Below, in pieces: positions 17,880 to 26,264 of a stretch of 64,000 nt of DNA. The first letter of the stretch is position 1. Each line of letters opens with the position of its first letter. The notes beneath the pieces were generated by a model, which had not been told where the DNA came from, made no database searches, and saw only the letters and a program-made list of their open reading frames with translations. Source of the stretch: CAZKTO01 sp964555685 (GTDB lineage Bacteria; Chloroflexota; Dehalococcoidia; SHYB01); NCBI GenBank assembly GCA_964555685.1, contig CAZKTO010000001.1, positions 55,015 through 119,014 on the forward strand, read 5' to 3'. Position numbers and translations under genes: made by a program.

Positions 17880-19655
17880 GTGACGACCCAGGTCCAGGAC
17901 CCCGAAGCGCTCAAAGAGCGGCGCCTGCGCATCCGCCACTCGGCCAGCCACGTCATGGCCGACGCCGTGCTCTCCTTCTTCCCGGAGGGCCATCTGACCA
18001 TCGGCCCACCCACCGACGACGGCTTCTACTACGACATCGAGCTCGCCCGGCCCCTGACGCCCGACGACCTCCAGCGCATCGAGGCCCGGATGCGCGAGAT
18101 CATCGCCGCCGATCACCCCTTCGTCTGCCGCGAGGTCAGCCGCGAGGAGGCGAAGCGCGCCTTCGCCGGCAACCGCTTCAAGCTCGAGACCATCGACGAG
18201 ATACCGCCGGACGCCAAGATCACCACCTACAGTCACGGCTCCTTCACGGATCTCTGCGAGGGCCCCCACGTCCAGCGCACCGGCGAGATCAAGGCCGTCA
18301 AGCTCCTGAGCGTCGCCGGGGCCTACTGGCGCGGCGACGAGCACAACCCGATGCTTCAGCGCATCTACGGCACCGCCTTCGAGTCCCAGGATGCCCTCTC
18401 CGCCCACCTCAAGATGCTCGAGGAGGCGGCCAAGCGCGATCATCGCAAGCTGGGACGCGACCTCGAGTTCTTCCTCTTCGACCCGGTGGCCCCCGCCAGC
18501 CCCTTCTTCCTGCCCAAGGGCGCCATCGTCTACAACCTCCTCATCGACTACATCCGCGGGCTCTATCGCCGCTCTGGCTACCAGGAGGTTATTACGCCGG
18601 AGATCTTCTCCACGGACCTCTGGCGCCGCTCCGGCCACTACGAGCATTACCGCGACCACATGTATTTTACCGCGNNNNNNNNNNTCGAGCAGATGTTCCT
18701 GGTGCAGATCGACGAGCGGGAGTTCGGCGTCAAGCCCATGAACTGCCCCGCCCACGCCCTCATCTACGCCGCCAAGCTCCACTCCTACCGGGATCTGCCG
18801 GTCCGCTACGCCGACTTCGGACGGCTCCACCGCTACGAGCGCTCCGGCGTCACCCACGGGCTCACGCGGGTCCGCAGCTTCACCCAGGACGACGCCCACA
18901 TCTTCTGCCGGCAGGACCAGATCGAGCAGGAGATCGGGTCGTTCCTGGACACCGTCACCGAGACCTACCGGGTCATGGGCTTCGGCGAGCCGCGCATCGA
19001 GCTCTCCCTGCGCCCCGAGAGGCGCGCCGGCACCGACGAGATGTGGGACCGGGCCGAGAGGATTATGGCGGACGCCCTCAAGGCCCAGGGGACCGGCTAT
19101 CGAGCCAAGAGCGGCGAGGGCGCCTTCTACGGCCCCAAGATCGACGTCTTCTTCACCGACGCCATCGGCCGGGCCTGGCAGCTCAGCACCATCCAGCTCG
19201 ACTTCTCGCTGCCGGAGCGCTTCGGCCTGGAGTACGTGACCGAGGAGGGTTCGACGGCCCGCCCGGCCATCCTCCACCGCGCCCTCCTGGGCTCCCTGGA
19301 GCGCTTCCTGGGCATCCTCCTGGAGCACACGGGCGGGGCGCTGCCCCTGTGGCTGGCCCCTGTTCAGGCCGTCATCGTCCCCATCGCCGACCGGCACGCC
19401 GACTACGCCCGGCAGGTCGAGGGGCGCCTGCGAGCCGAGGGCCTGCGCGCTCACGTGGACGCCCGGAACGAGCGGATGAACCTGAAGATCCGCGAGGCCC
19501 AGCTCCAGAAGGTGCCCTACATGCTCGTGGTGGGCGACCGGGAGCAGGCCGAGGGCGCCGTGGCCGTGCGCCTGCGCTCCGGCGAGAACCAGGGCGCCCG
19601 CGCCATCGATGCCGTCGTCGCCGAGATGCGGGAGCGGGTGGCCCAGCGCCAGTGA
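17880..19655 (+). CDS. thrS: threonyl-tRNA synthetase (contains an assembly gap)
   Basis: About 591 residues from GTG at 17880. It lacks the N-terminal TGS domain (usual length ~640) and begins directly with the editing domain (HSASHVMADAV; SHGSFTDLCEGPHV). The class II catalytic core follows with RLHRYERSGVTHGL (motif 2), the zinc ligands in KPMNCPAH, DDAHIFC and LHRALLGS, and motif 3 at SLERFLGILLEHTGG. The anticodon-binding domain is at the C-terminus. Ten N at 18675-18684 interrupt the core just before EQMFLVQID; the frame is preserved through them, so the true gap may be very small. Promoter upstream and a hairpin terminator after the stop. Confidence 0.95.
   Translation: MTTQVQDPEALKERRLRIRHSASHVMADAVLSFFPEGHLTIGPPTDDGFYYDIELARPLTPDDLQRIEARMREIIAADHPFVCREVSREEAKRAFAGNRFKLETIDEIPPDAKITTYSHGSFTDLCEGPHVQRTGEIKAVKLLSVAGAYWRGDEHNPMLQRIYGTAFESQDALSAHLKMLEEAAKRDHRKLGRDLEFFLFDPVAPASPFFLPKGAIVYNLLIDYIRGLYRRSGYQEVITPEIFSTDLWRRSGHYEHYRDHMYFTAXXXXEQMFLVQIDEREFGVKPMNCPAHALIYAAKLHSYRDLPVRYADFGRLHRYERSGVTHGLTRVRSFTQDDAHIFCRQDQIEQEIGSFLDTVTETYRVMGFGEPRIELSLRPERRAGTDEMWDRAERIMADALKAQGTGYRAKSGEGAFYGPKIDVFFTDAIGRAWQLSTIQLDFSLPERFGLEYVTEEGSTARPAILHRALLGSLERFLGILLEHTGGALPLWLAPVQAVIVPIADRHADYARQVEGRLRAEGLRAHVDARNERMNLKIREAQLQKVPYMLVVGDREQAEGAVAVRLRSGENQGARAIDAVVAEMRERVAQRQ
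18675..18684. other. assembly gap (10 N) inside thrS
   Basis: Ten undetermined bases; the number is probably a placeholder. Three or more codons of the ThrRS core are unknown. Confidence 0.99.
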
Positions 19656-19663
19656 CCCTGGAG

Positions 19664-19682
19664 GCCGCCCGCGGCTTCTTTT
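19664..19682 (+). terminator. short rho-independent-like terminator of thrS
   Basis: GCCGC (19664-19668), loop CC, GCGGC (19671-19675) and then TTCTTTT, nine bases after the thrS stop. The T-run runs into the -35 box of the next promoter. Confidence 0.5.
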
Positions 19683-19709
19683 GACGCGGGTTTTGGAATA
19701 TGGTACATT
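19681..19709 (+). promoter_or_regulatory. promoter of the infC-rpmI-rplT operon
   Basis: TTGACG (19681-19686), 17-bp spacer, TACATT (19704-19709). It sits about 50 bp before the infC start, the right distance for a short leader. Confidence 0.6.
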
Positions 19710-19757
19710 GACCATTGCTCGTACGCAGAGAATCGGTCGGTCGGGGACGAGAAGGCC

Positions 19758-20357
19758 ATAGCTCGCGACTATAGGATCAACCGCCAGATCCGCGCCCGGG
19801 AGGTCCGGCTCATCGTGGAAGAGGGTGAGCAGCCAGGTGTGCTGCTGACCCCTGATGCGATGCGCCTCGCCGAGGAGCAGGGCCTTGACCTGGTGGAGGT
19901 GGCGCCCACCGCCGTCCCGCCGGTCTGCCGGATTCTGGACTACGGGAAGTTCCGGTACGAGCAGTCCAAGAAGGAGCGGGAGTCGCGCAAGACCCAGAAG
20001 AACGTTGGGCTGCGGGAGGTGCGGATGCGCCCCCGTATCGACGAGCACGACATCGCGGTCAAGTCGCGCGCAGTCGAGAAGTTCCTTCAAGAGGGTCATA
20101 AGGTCAAGATGTCTGTCCTGTTCCGGGGGCGGGAGATCACCCACCCGGAGCTGGCGATGAACCTGATGCGGCGGGTGGTCGGGTCCCTGCAGGACCAAGC
20201 GAAGCTGGAGAAGACGCCATCGATGGAGGGGCGCGCCATGACGATGGTGCTGGCGCCCACGGGCAAGAAGCCGCCCGCAGCCAAGTCGCCCGCGGCGCCC
20301 CAGGCGGGGCAGGAAGCGGCGCCTTCGAAACGGGAGCAGGCCAGTGCCAAAACTTAA
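19758..20357 (+). CDS. infC: translation initiation factor IF-3, rare AUA start
   Basis: 199 residues if begun at ATA 19758. Homologues start (M)(A/S)(K/R)(D/E)YRINxQIRAREVRLI; here ATA is followed by ARDYRINRQIRAREVRLI, while the first ordinary start in frame (GTG 19815) would cut this conserved segment away. GAGAAGG precedes ATA. infC of many bacteria uses AUU or a similar codon so that IF-3 represses its own translation, hence a non-standard start is expected. The rest is canonical: VEVAPTAVPPVCRILDYGKF, the linker, then EVRMRPRIDEHDIAVKSR and the C-domain. A 35-residue Ala/Pro/Lys tail overlaps rpmI by 14 bp. Confidence 0.93.
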   Translation: MARDYRINRQIRAREVRLIVEEGEQPGVLLTPDAMRLAEEQGLDLVEVAPTAVPPVCRILDYGKFRYEQSKKERESRKTQKNVGLREVRMRPRIDEHDIAVKSRAVEKFLQEGHKVKMSVLFRGREITHPELAMNLMRRVVGSLQDQAKLEKTPSMEGRAMTMVLAPTGKKPPAAKSPAAPQAGQEAAPSKREQASAKT

Positions 20358-20541
20358 GACCCACAAGGGGGCGAGCAAGCGCATCGCCACCTCCGGGACC
20401 GGAAAGCTGCTGCGGACCAAGGGCGGCAAGAGCCATCTGCGCCGGACCAAGTCCAAGACCGTCCGCCGGCTCTACGATAACAAGCTGCCGGTCCACCCCC
20501 ACAACCGCAAGAGGGTCCAGCGTCTCCTCCCTGGCAGGTAG
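20344..20541 (+). CDS. rpmI: 50S ribosomal protein L35
   Basis: 65 residues beginning with GTG (MPKLKTHKGASKRI), full length, ending HNRKRVQRLLPGR. The basic composition and THKGASKRI, GKSHLRRTKSKT motifs are diagnostic. It overlaps the end of infC, so its translation is probably coupled to it. It is followed by rplT after 40 bp in the usual order. Confidence 0.96.
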   Translation: MPKLKTHKGASKRIATSGTGKLLRTKGGKSHLRRTKSKTVRRLYDNKLPVHPHNRKRVQRLLPGR

Positions 20542-20581
20542 CCGCGGCGGGCCGGCCTAGTTCAACCGTTGGAGCAGTATC

Positions 20582-20947
20582 GTGCCTAGAGTCAAACGGG
20601 GCGTCACCGCCCGAGCCCGGCATAAGAAAGTCCTTAGCGCCACCAAGGGGCAGCGGGACTCGCGGAGCACCCTCTACCGCCGTGCCCACGAAGGGATGAT
20701 GAAGGCCCTCAGCTCGGCCTTCCGTCACCGGCGGGAGCGCAAGCGCGACCTGCGCCGCCTCTGGATCGCCCGCATCAACGCCGCCGCCCGGTCCCAGGGC
20801 CTCAGCTATAGCCAGTTTATGGCCGGCCTCAAGACGGCTGGCATCGCCGTGAACCGCAAGATGCTGGCCGATCTCGCCGTCAAAGACCCGGCGGCCTTCG
20901 CCCAGGTCATCGAGGCCGCCAAGCGGCACGCTCCGGCGGAAGCGTAG
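20582..20947 (+). CDS. rplT: 50S ribosomal protein L20
   Basis: 121 residues from GTG at 20582 (MPRVKRGVTARARHKKVL), normal length. RRAHEGMMKALSSAFRHRRE, FRxLWIxRINAAAR-type LWIARINAAARSQGLSYSQF and LAVKDPAAFAQVI are typical. L20 is an early 23S-binding assembly protein and in many bacteria represses the infC-rpmI-rplT unit; no clear L20-binding leader could be recognised by eye here. Confidence 0.97.
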   Translation: MPRVKRGVTARARHKKVLSATKGQRDSRSTLYRRAHEGMMKALSSAFRHRRERKRDLRRLWIARINAAARSQGLSYSQFMAGLKTAGIAVNRKMLADLAVKDPAAFAQVIEAAKRHAPAEA

Positions 20948-20981
20948 CGCCTGTCAGGACCCGGGAGCCTGCGAAGCGACC

Positions 20982-21767
20982 GTGTCCAAGGCCGGGGCCC
21001 CACGGAGTGATGCAGTGGTCGCCACGCCGAAGCACAAGAGTCCCAGCCGGACCCGTCACACGCCCGCCGCGAGTCTCTCGGCCGTTGCCCAGAACTACCT
21101 GATCACCCTCTACATGCTCAAGGAGGAGACGGGCACGGCCACCATGACCCGTTTGGCCGATCAGCTCGCCATCTCACCCGCCACGGAGCACCTGGGCACG
21201 TCGCTGGCCTCCGTCGCCGGCATGGTCCGCCGGATGAAGCGCGACGGGCTCCTGGACGTCAAGCCCAACAAGGAGATCGTTTTCACCGATCGCGGCGAGA
21301 TCGAGGCCAGCGCCGTCATGCGGCGGCACCAGCTCGCCGAGCGGTTCCTGGTCGACGTCCTGGGCATGGAGCTCCACAAGGTCCACGCCGAGGCGCACCG
21401 GCTGGAGCACGCCATCTCTCCAGAGGTCGAGGCGAAGCTGGCCGAGCGCCTGGGGAACCCGCTCACCTGCCCCTTCGGCCATCCCATCCCAGGGAGCGGG
21501 TACGAGGCGCCCGCGACGGCCCGCACGCTGGACAAGATCAAGCCCGGCGCCGCCGCCATCGTCGAGCGCATCCCGGAGGACGACCCACGGCTCGTCGAGT
21601 ACCTCGTCTCCAGCGGCATCGTCCGGAACCAGCGCCTGGTCGTCACGGAGGTGGCGCCGTTCAAGGGCACCATGGCGATGGATGTCGATGGCCGGGAGGT
21701 GGTGGTGGGCCTGCAGGTGGCGCCGCGGATCCTGGTCCGGCCGGTCTCCGAGGGCGCCACGTCCTAG
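20982..21767 (+). CDS. DtxR/MntR-family metal-dependent repressor with C-terminal FeoA-like domain
   Basis: 261 residues from GTG. Order: a ~30-residue basic tail, winged helix (residues 33-105; LSAVAQNYLITLYMLKEE, LASVAGMVRRMKRDGLL) containing an insertion of about nine residues before the recognition helix, dimerisation/metal domain (106-165) and an SH3/FeoA-like domain (about 185-258). Likely metal ligands are His116, Glu120, His135, His139, Glu142 and His143 in RRHQLAERF and VHAEAHRLEHAIS. The position of the DtxR Cys102 is His139, so the metal preference may differ. It lies just upstream of an iron-type ABC transporter and may control it. The stop TAG abuts a MITE-like element. Confidence 0.88.
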   Translation: MSKAGAPRSDAVVATPKHKSPSRTRHTPAASLSAVAQNYLITLYMLKEETGTATMTRLADQLAISPATEHLGTSLASVAGMVRRMKRDGLLDVKPNKEIVFTDRGEIEASAVMRRHQLAERFLVDVLGMELHKVHAEAHRLEHAISPEVEAKLAERLGNPLTCPFGHPIPGSGYEAPATARTLDKIKPGAAAIVERIPEDDPRLVEYLVSSGIVRNQRLVVTEVAPFKGTMAMDVDGREVVVGLQVAPRILVRPVSEGATS

Positions 21768-21768
21768 C

Positions 21769-21990
21769 ACCTGGTTGCAGAAATGCGCGAACATTCGGCA
21801 GTGCTCGGCGGCCCTCTCCCCCGGCCCCTCTCCGACTCGGAGAGGGGCGATTACCCCCTTCCTCTTTAGGGAAGAGCCTGTCCTGAGCTTGCCGAAGGAG
21901 GGCTAGGGGGTTAGGGTACCCCCTGGCTTGGACTTACCCGTCCATCCCCAGGGGCCTCACGTATGGTTACGCTGATTTACGCAATTGAGT
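21769..21990. mobile_element. MITE-like element, copy 2 (222 bp)
   Basis: Begins CCTAG-C-ACCTGGTTGCAG directly after the repressor gene's stop and ends CGCAATTGAGT at 21990. The ends are imperfect inverted repeats in which every mismatch is a transition. Nearly the whole element recurs in inverted orientation at 50407-50602, including the inner palindrome GCCCCTCTCCGA..TCGGAGAGGGGC (21824-21848) and the end GGTTACGCTGATTTACGCAATT. It contains no gene. This copy has about 26 bp more than the other, in an inner TCCTGAGCTTGCCGAAGGA segment. Confidence 0.65.
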
Positions 21991-22020
21991 CCCAGCAGGG
22001 ACATCTCGCAAGGACTCCCC

Positions 22021-22175
22021 GGCCTTGCACCGAAATGTCATTCTGAGTTCGCCTGAGGCGAACGAAGAATCTGGGGCGGGGTGGCTCAACAGAAGAACCC
22101 CACCTCCCCAGACCCTGAGTCCCGACTTGTCGGGGCTCAGGGTGACATGGCGATTGCGACTTTCCGTGCAAAGCC
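22021..22175. mobile_element. MITE-like element with 9-bp target duplication (155 bp)
   Basis: The 15-bp ends GGCCTTGCACCGAAA and TTTCCGTGCAAAGCC are inverted repeats (13 of 15). The element is flanked on both sides by GGACTCCCC (22012-22020 and 22176-22184), a perfect 9-bp direct repeat. Inside is the common GTCATTCTGAG...GAAGAATCTGGGG...CAGGGTGACAT palindromic repeat. No coding capacity. A different family from the CTAG elements. Confidence 0.7.
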
Positions 22176-22180
22176 GGACT

Positions 22181-22235
22181 CCCCTAAAAAGCCGGTCGCC
22201 CTCCTGGATCAGGAGGGCGACCGGCTTTTTAGGGG
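22181..22235. terminator. strong bidirectional terminator
   Basis: A perfect 25-bp inverted repeat (22181-22205 and 22211-22235) with a 5-nt loop GGATC. Each stem ends in AAAAAG...CTTTTT, so either strand would produce a GC-rich hairpin followed by U residues. On the minus strand it stands 16 bp after the stop of the small gene at 22251. Confidence 0.85.
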
Positions 22236-22250
22236 GTGAGGCGGCAGGCT

Positions 22251-22430
22251 TTAGGCCAGGGCCGCTCGGTCGCGCTTGGCCGCGCATCGGTCGCAGACCA
22301 TGGTGAAGCCGGGCTGCCGGCGGCGGGCCTGCGGCGCGGCGGGACGCGAGTACAGGGCCTGTATCTCGAGCCACCGATCGGTATAGGCCGCCAGGACCGC
22401 TTTCGCCCTTCCGATCATCAGTCCGCGCAT
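22251..22430 (-). CDS. small uncharacterised protein with C-terminal CxxC
   Basis: 59 residues from the ATG at 22430, selected because AAGGAG lies eight bases upstream. The first half is helical and amphipathic (IGRAKAVLAAYTDRWLEIQ), the second basic, ending TMVCDRCAAKRDRAALA with a single CxxC that could be half of a zinc knuckle. A strong terminator follows at once, which supports it being a real monocistronic gene. I do not recognise the family. Confidence 0.45.
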   Translation of the reverse strand: MRGLMIGRAKAVLAAYTDRWLEIQALYSRPAAPQARRRQPGFTMVCDRCAAKRDRAALA

Positions 22431-22650
22431 CGCCGCGCTCCTTGGCTGCGCCATCGCCCGGTGCAGGGCGCCGAAACCGCCGGGGTATGATCGCCCTGGC
22501 TTTCGAGCACAGGCTATACGAAGGCCTGAGCTTTGTCAAGCCTTCTCATAACGCTGTGGAACCACGCATGTCACGGCATGTCCGAACACGCCGCTGAGCA
22601 GAAGTGCCGGGTGGCCCATCCGTCCGCCTCCATGTCCAAGGATGTTTGTA

Positions 22651-22695
22651 TTGACATAGTTTTTTGCTACGTATAGACTAATTGCCTCAAGCAAT
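22651..22695 (+). promoter_or_regulatory. promoter and possible operator of the iron ABC operon
   Basis: TTGACA (22651-22656) with TAGACT (22674-22679) 17 bp further, in an unusually A/T-rich stretch. Directly downstream ATTGC-CTCAA-GCAAT (22681-22695) is a perfect 5-bp dyad that would cover the transcription start. The rest of the 322-bp gap 22431-22752 shows nothing else. Confidence 0.5.
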
Positions 22696-22752
22696 AGCGC
22701 GATCCGCTGGGGCAGACGCCTGGCGCTAGGGCGGGCGTTCGCCTAAGGCGGA

Positions 22753-24442
22753 ATGCCGAGCCGCTGGACATATCCCTTGACACGATCCTCTGCGGCCACC
22801 CTGCGATGGGTGAGATGGCCCTTCACCGGCCGGGCGCACGGCTGGCGGGGCGCTTCACGGTTCCTCTCATGGCCGGCGGTCGTCATCGCGGCCAGCATGC
22901 TCCTCCCGCTCATCTATCTCGTCGTGCGGACGGTGGACGCCGGCGGCGCGGCGTGGGACCTCCTGGCCCGCATCGAGACGCTGGAGGTGCTGGGGCGGAC
23001 GGCGCTCCTCGCCGTCGCGGTCACGGGCACGTCGCTGGCGCTGGCGCTGCCGCTCGCCTGGATCACCGTCCGGACAGACCTGCCGGGCCGGCGCGTCTGG
23101 ACCGTCCTGACCGTGGTGCCGCTGGTGGTGCCCAGCTACGTCGGCGCCATGGCGCTGGTCTCGGCCCTGGGGCCCAAAGGGCTGCTCCAGCAGGCGCTGG
23201 AGGGCCCGTTCGGCGTGGACCGCCTGCCCGAGATCTATGGCTTCCCGGGCGCGTGGCTGGCGCTCACGCTCTTCACCTACCCCTACCTGCTCCTCTCCAT
23301 CCGGGCCTCCCTGTGGGGGATGGACCCGGCGCTGGAGGAGGCCAGCCGCAGCCTGGGCCACGGGACCCGCTCCACCTTCTTCCGGGTCACGCTGCCCCAC
23401 CTCCGTCCGGCCATCGCCGCCGGGGGGCTCCTCGTAGCCCTGTACACCCTGAGCGACTTCGGCGCCGTCGCACTGCTTCGGTTCGACTCCTTCACGCGCG
23501 TGATCTTTCTTCAGTACGAGGCCTCCTTCGACCGGACGCTGGCCTCGGTGCTCTCGCTGGTGCTCGTGGTCTTCACCATCGGGCTCGTGGTGGCGGAGCA
23601 GCGGGCCCGGGGCCGGGCCGCGTACCACTCAGTGGACGCGGGGGCCAAGCGTCCGCAAGCGCCGGCGCGCCTGGGCCGGTGGCGATGGCCCGCCTGCGCC
23701 TTCTGCGCCGCGATCGTGCTCGTGGCGCTGGGGCTGCCCGTCTCGGTGCTCCTCTACTNNNNNNNNNNACTGGCTGTCCGAGGGCATGGCCCAGGGCGTG
23801 CCCCTGAGCTTCGTGGGCGGCGCCGTGGGCAACGCCATCTCCGCCTCGGCCCTGGCGGCGGCCATCGCCGTGGCGGCGGCCGTGCCGGTGGCTGTGCTGG
23901 CCGTTCGCTTCCCTGGCCCCCGCTCCCGCCTCATCGAGGCGGCGTCGTACGTGGGGTTCGCCATGCCGGGTATCGTGGTGGCGCTCGCTCTTGTCTTCTT
24001 CGGGGCTCACTACGCCCGGCCGCTCTACCAGACCCTGGCGATGCTCGTCTTCGCCTATCTCGTCATGTTCCTGCCGATGGCGGTCGGCTCCGTGCGGTCG
24101 TCGCTCCTCCAGGTCAGTCCCGGCGTCGAGGAGGCGGCGCGGGGCCTGGGCCGCTCGCCGATGCGCGTGCTGGCGACGGTGACCCTGCCGCTGGTCTGGC
24201 CCGGCATCGTGAGCGGCGCCGCCCTGGTCTTTCTGACGACGATGAAGGAGCTGCCGGCCACGCTCTTGCTCTCGCCCATCGGGTTCGACACGCTGGCTAC
24301 CGAGATGTGGTCGGCGGCCGACGAGGGCTTCTTCGCCCGGGCCGCGGTGCCGGGCCTGCTGCTGGTCGGCGTCTCGACGGTCCCAGTGGCGCTGCTCCTG
24401 GCGCGCGAGCGCCGCGGGGCGCGTCACAAGGCGGCGCCATGA
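22753..24442 (+). CDS. iron(III)-type ABC transporter permease, two permease domains (assembly gap inside)
   Basis: About 560 residues in two parts separated by ten N (23759-23768). The first part (22753-23758) and the second (from about 23770, LSEGMAQGVPLSF) are in different frames, so the gap length is wrong by one or two bases. Each half contains a binding-protein-dependent permease domain with its EAA loop: EEASRSLGHGTRSTFFRVTL and EEAARGLGRSPMRVLATVTL. Two fused domains of this size are typical for FbpB/SfuB/ThiP-like transporters; iron(III) is likeliest. It ends in an ATGA overlap with an ATG in front of the ATPase gene. No binding protein is encoded nearby. Confidence 0.85.
23759..23768. 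other. assembly gap (10 N) inside the permease gene
   Basis: The reading frame changes across this gap, producing an artificial open frame that joins the permease N-half to the ATPase. The true missing length is not a multiple that keeps the frame with ten bases. Confidence 0.98.
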
Positions 24443-24570
24443 CCGCAGGCGCCTTGTTCCATCTGGCCCGCTCTGTTACCCTCGGTCCGGCCCTGTTGCG
24501 CGGGCGGCGCGCCCGGGCCACACCGGCGGAGGCCGGGCCCACCGCCCCGACACGTCGGGGCGCGAACCCC

Positions 24571-25650
24571 ATGGACAGCCCCTCCGAGACCCGCTCACGG
24601 GCTCCGGTCATCGCCGTGGCCGGTCTCACCAAGCGCTACCCCGGCTCCCGCGAGGCGGCGGTGGATGACCTGGCCTTCGCGGTCAACGAGGGCGAGACGC
24701 TGGCCATCCTGGGACCCAGCGGCTGCGGCAAGACGACGACGCTCCGTCTCCTGGCCGGCTTCGAGGCGCCCGACGCCGGTGAGGTCCGCATCCGCGACCG
24801 GGTGGTGGCCGCGCCGGGGCGCTGGGTGCCGCCCGAGCGGCGCGGCCTGGGCATGGTCTTCCAGCAGTTCGCCCTCTTCCCGCACCTGACGGCCGAGCAG
24901 AACGTGGCCTATGGCCTCGAGCGGCTGCGGCGCGGGGAGCGCCGCCAGCGGACGCTGGAGGTGCTTCACCTCGTGGGGATGACCGAGTACGCGGACCGCT
25001 ACCCACATCAGCTTTCGGGCGGGCAGCAGCAGCGCATCGCCCTCGCCCGGGCGCTGGCCCCCGAGCCGCTGGTCCTCCTGATGGACGAGCCCTTCGGCAG
25101 CCTGGACGCGGCCCTGCGCGCCGACATGCGCCGCGACGTGAAGGCGATCCTGGCCCACCTGGGCGCCACGGCCATCCTCGTGACCCACGACCAGGAGGAG
25201 GCCTTCACCCTGGCCGACCGTATCCTGATCCTGCGCTGCGGCCGCCTGGAGCAGCTCAACACGCCGGACAACATCTACCACCGGCCCGCCACCCGCTTCG
25301 TCGCCGCCTTCGCCGGCATCGCCGACTTCGTGCCCGCCGTCGTCCAGGACGCCCACGCCGTGTCCGAGCTGGGCTCCTTCCCGTTCGGCGGGACGCCGCC
25401 GGCGCGCGACGTCGATCTCCTGCTCCGCCCCGACGACATCGACATCGAGCCGGCCGCCGGCGGCCAGGGGCGCATCGTCCACCGCGAGTTCAAGGGCGCC
25501 GACAACCTCTACACGGTGCGGCTCCCCTCGGGCAGGACGGTCCGGAGCGTGCAGCCCTCCCTGGCCGTCTACCAGATCGGGCAGCGGGTGCTGGTGCGGG
25601 CCGAGCCGGACCACGTGCTCCTCTTCTCTCGCGAGCAGCAGGGCGGCTGA
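24571..25650 (+). CDS. iron(III)/spermidine-type ABC transporter ATP-binding protein
   Basis: 359 residues from ATG 24571; an in-frame ATG at 24439 overlaps the permease stop but the added 44 residues are low-complexity and include the genomic palindrome CCCCGACACGTCGGGG, so the later start is preferred. Walker A ILGPSGCGKTTTLRLLAGFE, Q-loop MVFQQFALFPHLT, signature LSGGQQQRIALARAL, Walker B LLMDEPFGSLDA and H-loop VTHDQEEA are intact. A TOBE-like C-terminal domain (about 270-359; LLLRPDDIDIEP, RTVRSVQPSLAVY) matches FbpC/PotA-type ATPases. It powers the adjoining permease. Confidence 0.9.
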   Translation: MDSPSETRSRAPVIAVAGLTKRYPGSREAAVDDLAFAVNEGETLAILGPSGCGKTTTLRLLAGFEAPDAGEVRIRDRVVAAPGRWVPPERRGLGMVFQQFALFPHLTAEQNVAYGLERLRRGERRQRTLEVLHLVGMTEYADRYPHQLSGGQQQRIALARALAPEPLVLLMDEPFGSLDAALRADMRRDVKAILAHLGATAILVTHDQEEAFTLADRILILRCGRLEQLNTPDNIYHRPATRFVAAFAGIADFVPAVVQDAHAVSELGSFPFGGTPPARDVDLLLRPDDIDIEPAAGGQGRIVHREFKGADNLYTVRLPSGRTVRSVQPSLAVYQIGQRVLVRAEPDHVLLFSREQQGG

Positions 25651-25683
25651 GCGCGCCGCCAGGGGACGCCGGCGCCGCCACGG

Positions 25684-26253
25684 TCAGGGCGAGGTCCCGC
25701 CCAGCATCCGGTCGAGCTGCCTGGAGAGCCGCTCCTCGTTCATCGGCCCCACGAGCTTGCGCGCGATGCGCCCCCGCGCATCGATGAAGAACTTCTCCGG
25801 GATGCCCGTCACGCCGTACTCGACGGCGATGGCGCCCTTGGGGTCCGGCCCGATGGGATAGGTGACGCCGAAGCGCTGGATGAACTCGCGGGCGTCCCGC
25901 TCCCGGTCCCAGACGTTGATCCCCACGAAGACGACGCCCCGGTCCTTGTAGGCCCGCCAGACCTTCTCCAGGACCTCGGCCTCGATGCGGCAGGGGACGC
26001 ACCACGAGGCCCAGAAGTCCACCACGACGATGCGCCCCGCCAGGCTCGCAAGGGTAAGCTCGCCGCCGCCGTAGAGGGGCAGCGTGAACGGAGCGGGCGC
26101 ATCTTGGACGACCTGCGCTTCACCTGACTCGCTGTTGACGGAGAGCCCGCCGGGGTTCGCGTCGTCGCGCAGGACGCCGTAGATGAGCAGGCCGAAGATG
26201 GCGGCGATGGGGACTACCCCGATGACGTAGAGCGCCCACCGCGGCACGCGCAT
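25684..26253 (-). CDS. TlpA/ResA-type membrane-anchored thiol-disulfide oxidoreductase
   Basis: 189 residues: an N-terminal anchor (ALYVIGVVPIAAIFGLLIYG) then an extracytoplasmic thioredoxin domain with DFWASWCVPCRIE as redox centre (CVPC) and the cis-Pro loop GVTGIPEKFFID. Such proteins keep apocytochrome c haem-binding cysteines reduced, accepting electrons from CcdA. The gene begins 11 bp after the stop of a ccdA gene, the expected partner. Confidence 0.9.
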   Translation of the reverse strand: MRVPRWALYVIGVVPIAAIFGLLIYGVLRDDANPGGLSVNSESGEAQVVQDAPAPFTLPLYGGGELTLASLAGRIVVVDFWASWCVPCRIEAEVLEKVWRAYKDRGVVFVGINVWDRERDAREFIQRFGVTYPIGPDPKGAIAVEYGVTGIPEKFFIDARGRIARKLVGPMNEERLSRQLDRMLGGTSP

Positions 26254-26264
26254 GGCTGGCCCCG

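Noticed and set aside
17850..20456. A very long open frame opposite thrS, infC and rpmI
   Set aside because: It mirrors codon positions of three well-identified genes in GC-rich DNA and resembles no protein family.
22753..25650. A 965-codon frame joining permease and ATPase as one protein
   Set aside because: It passes through the ten-N gap in the wrong frame; the second permease domain lies in another frame and the ATPase has its own start.
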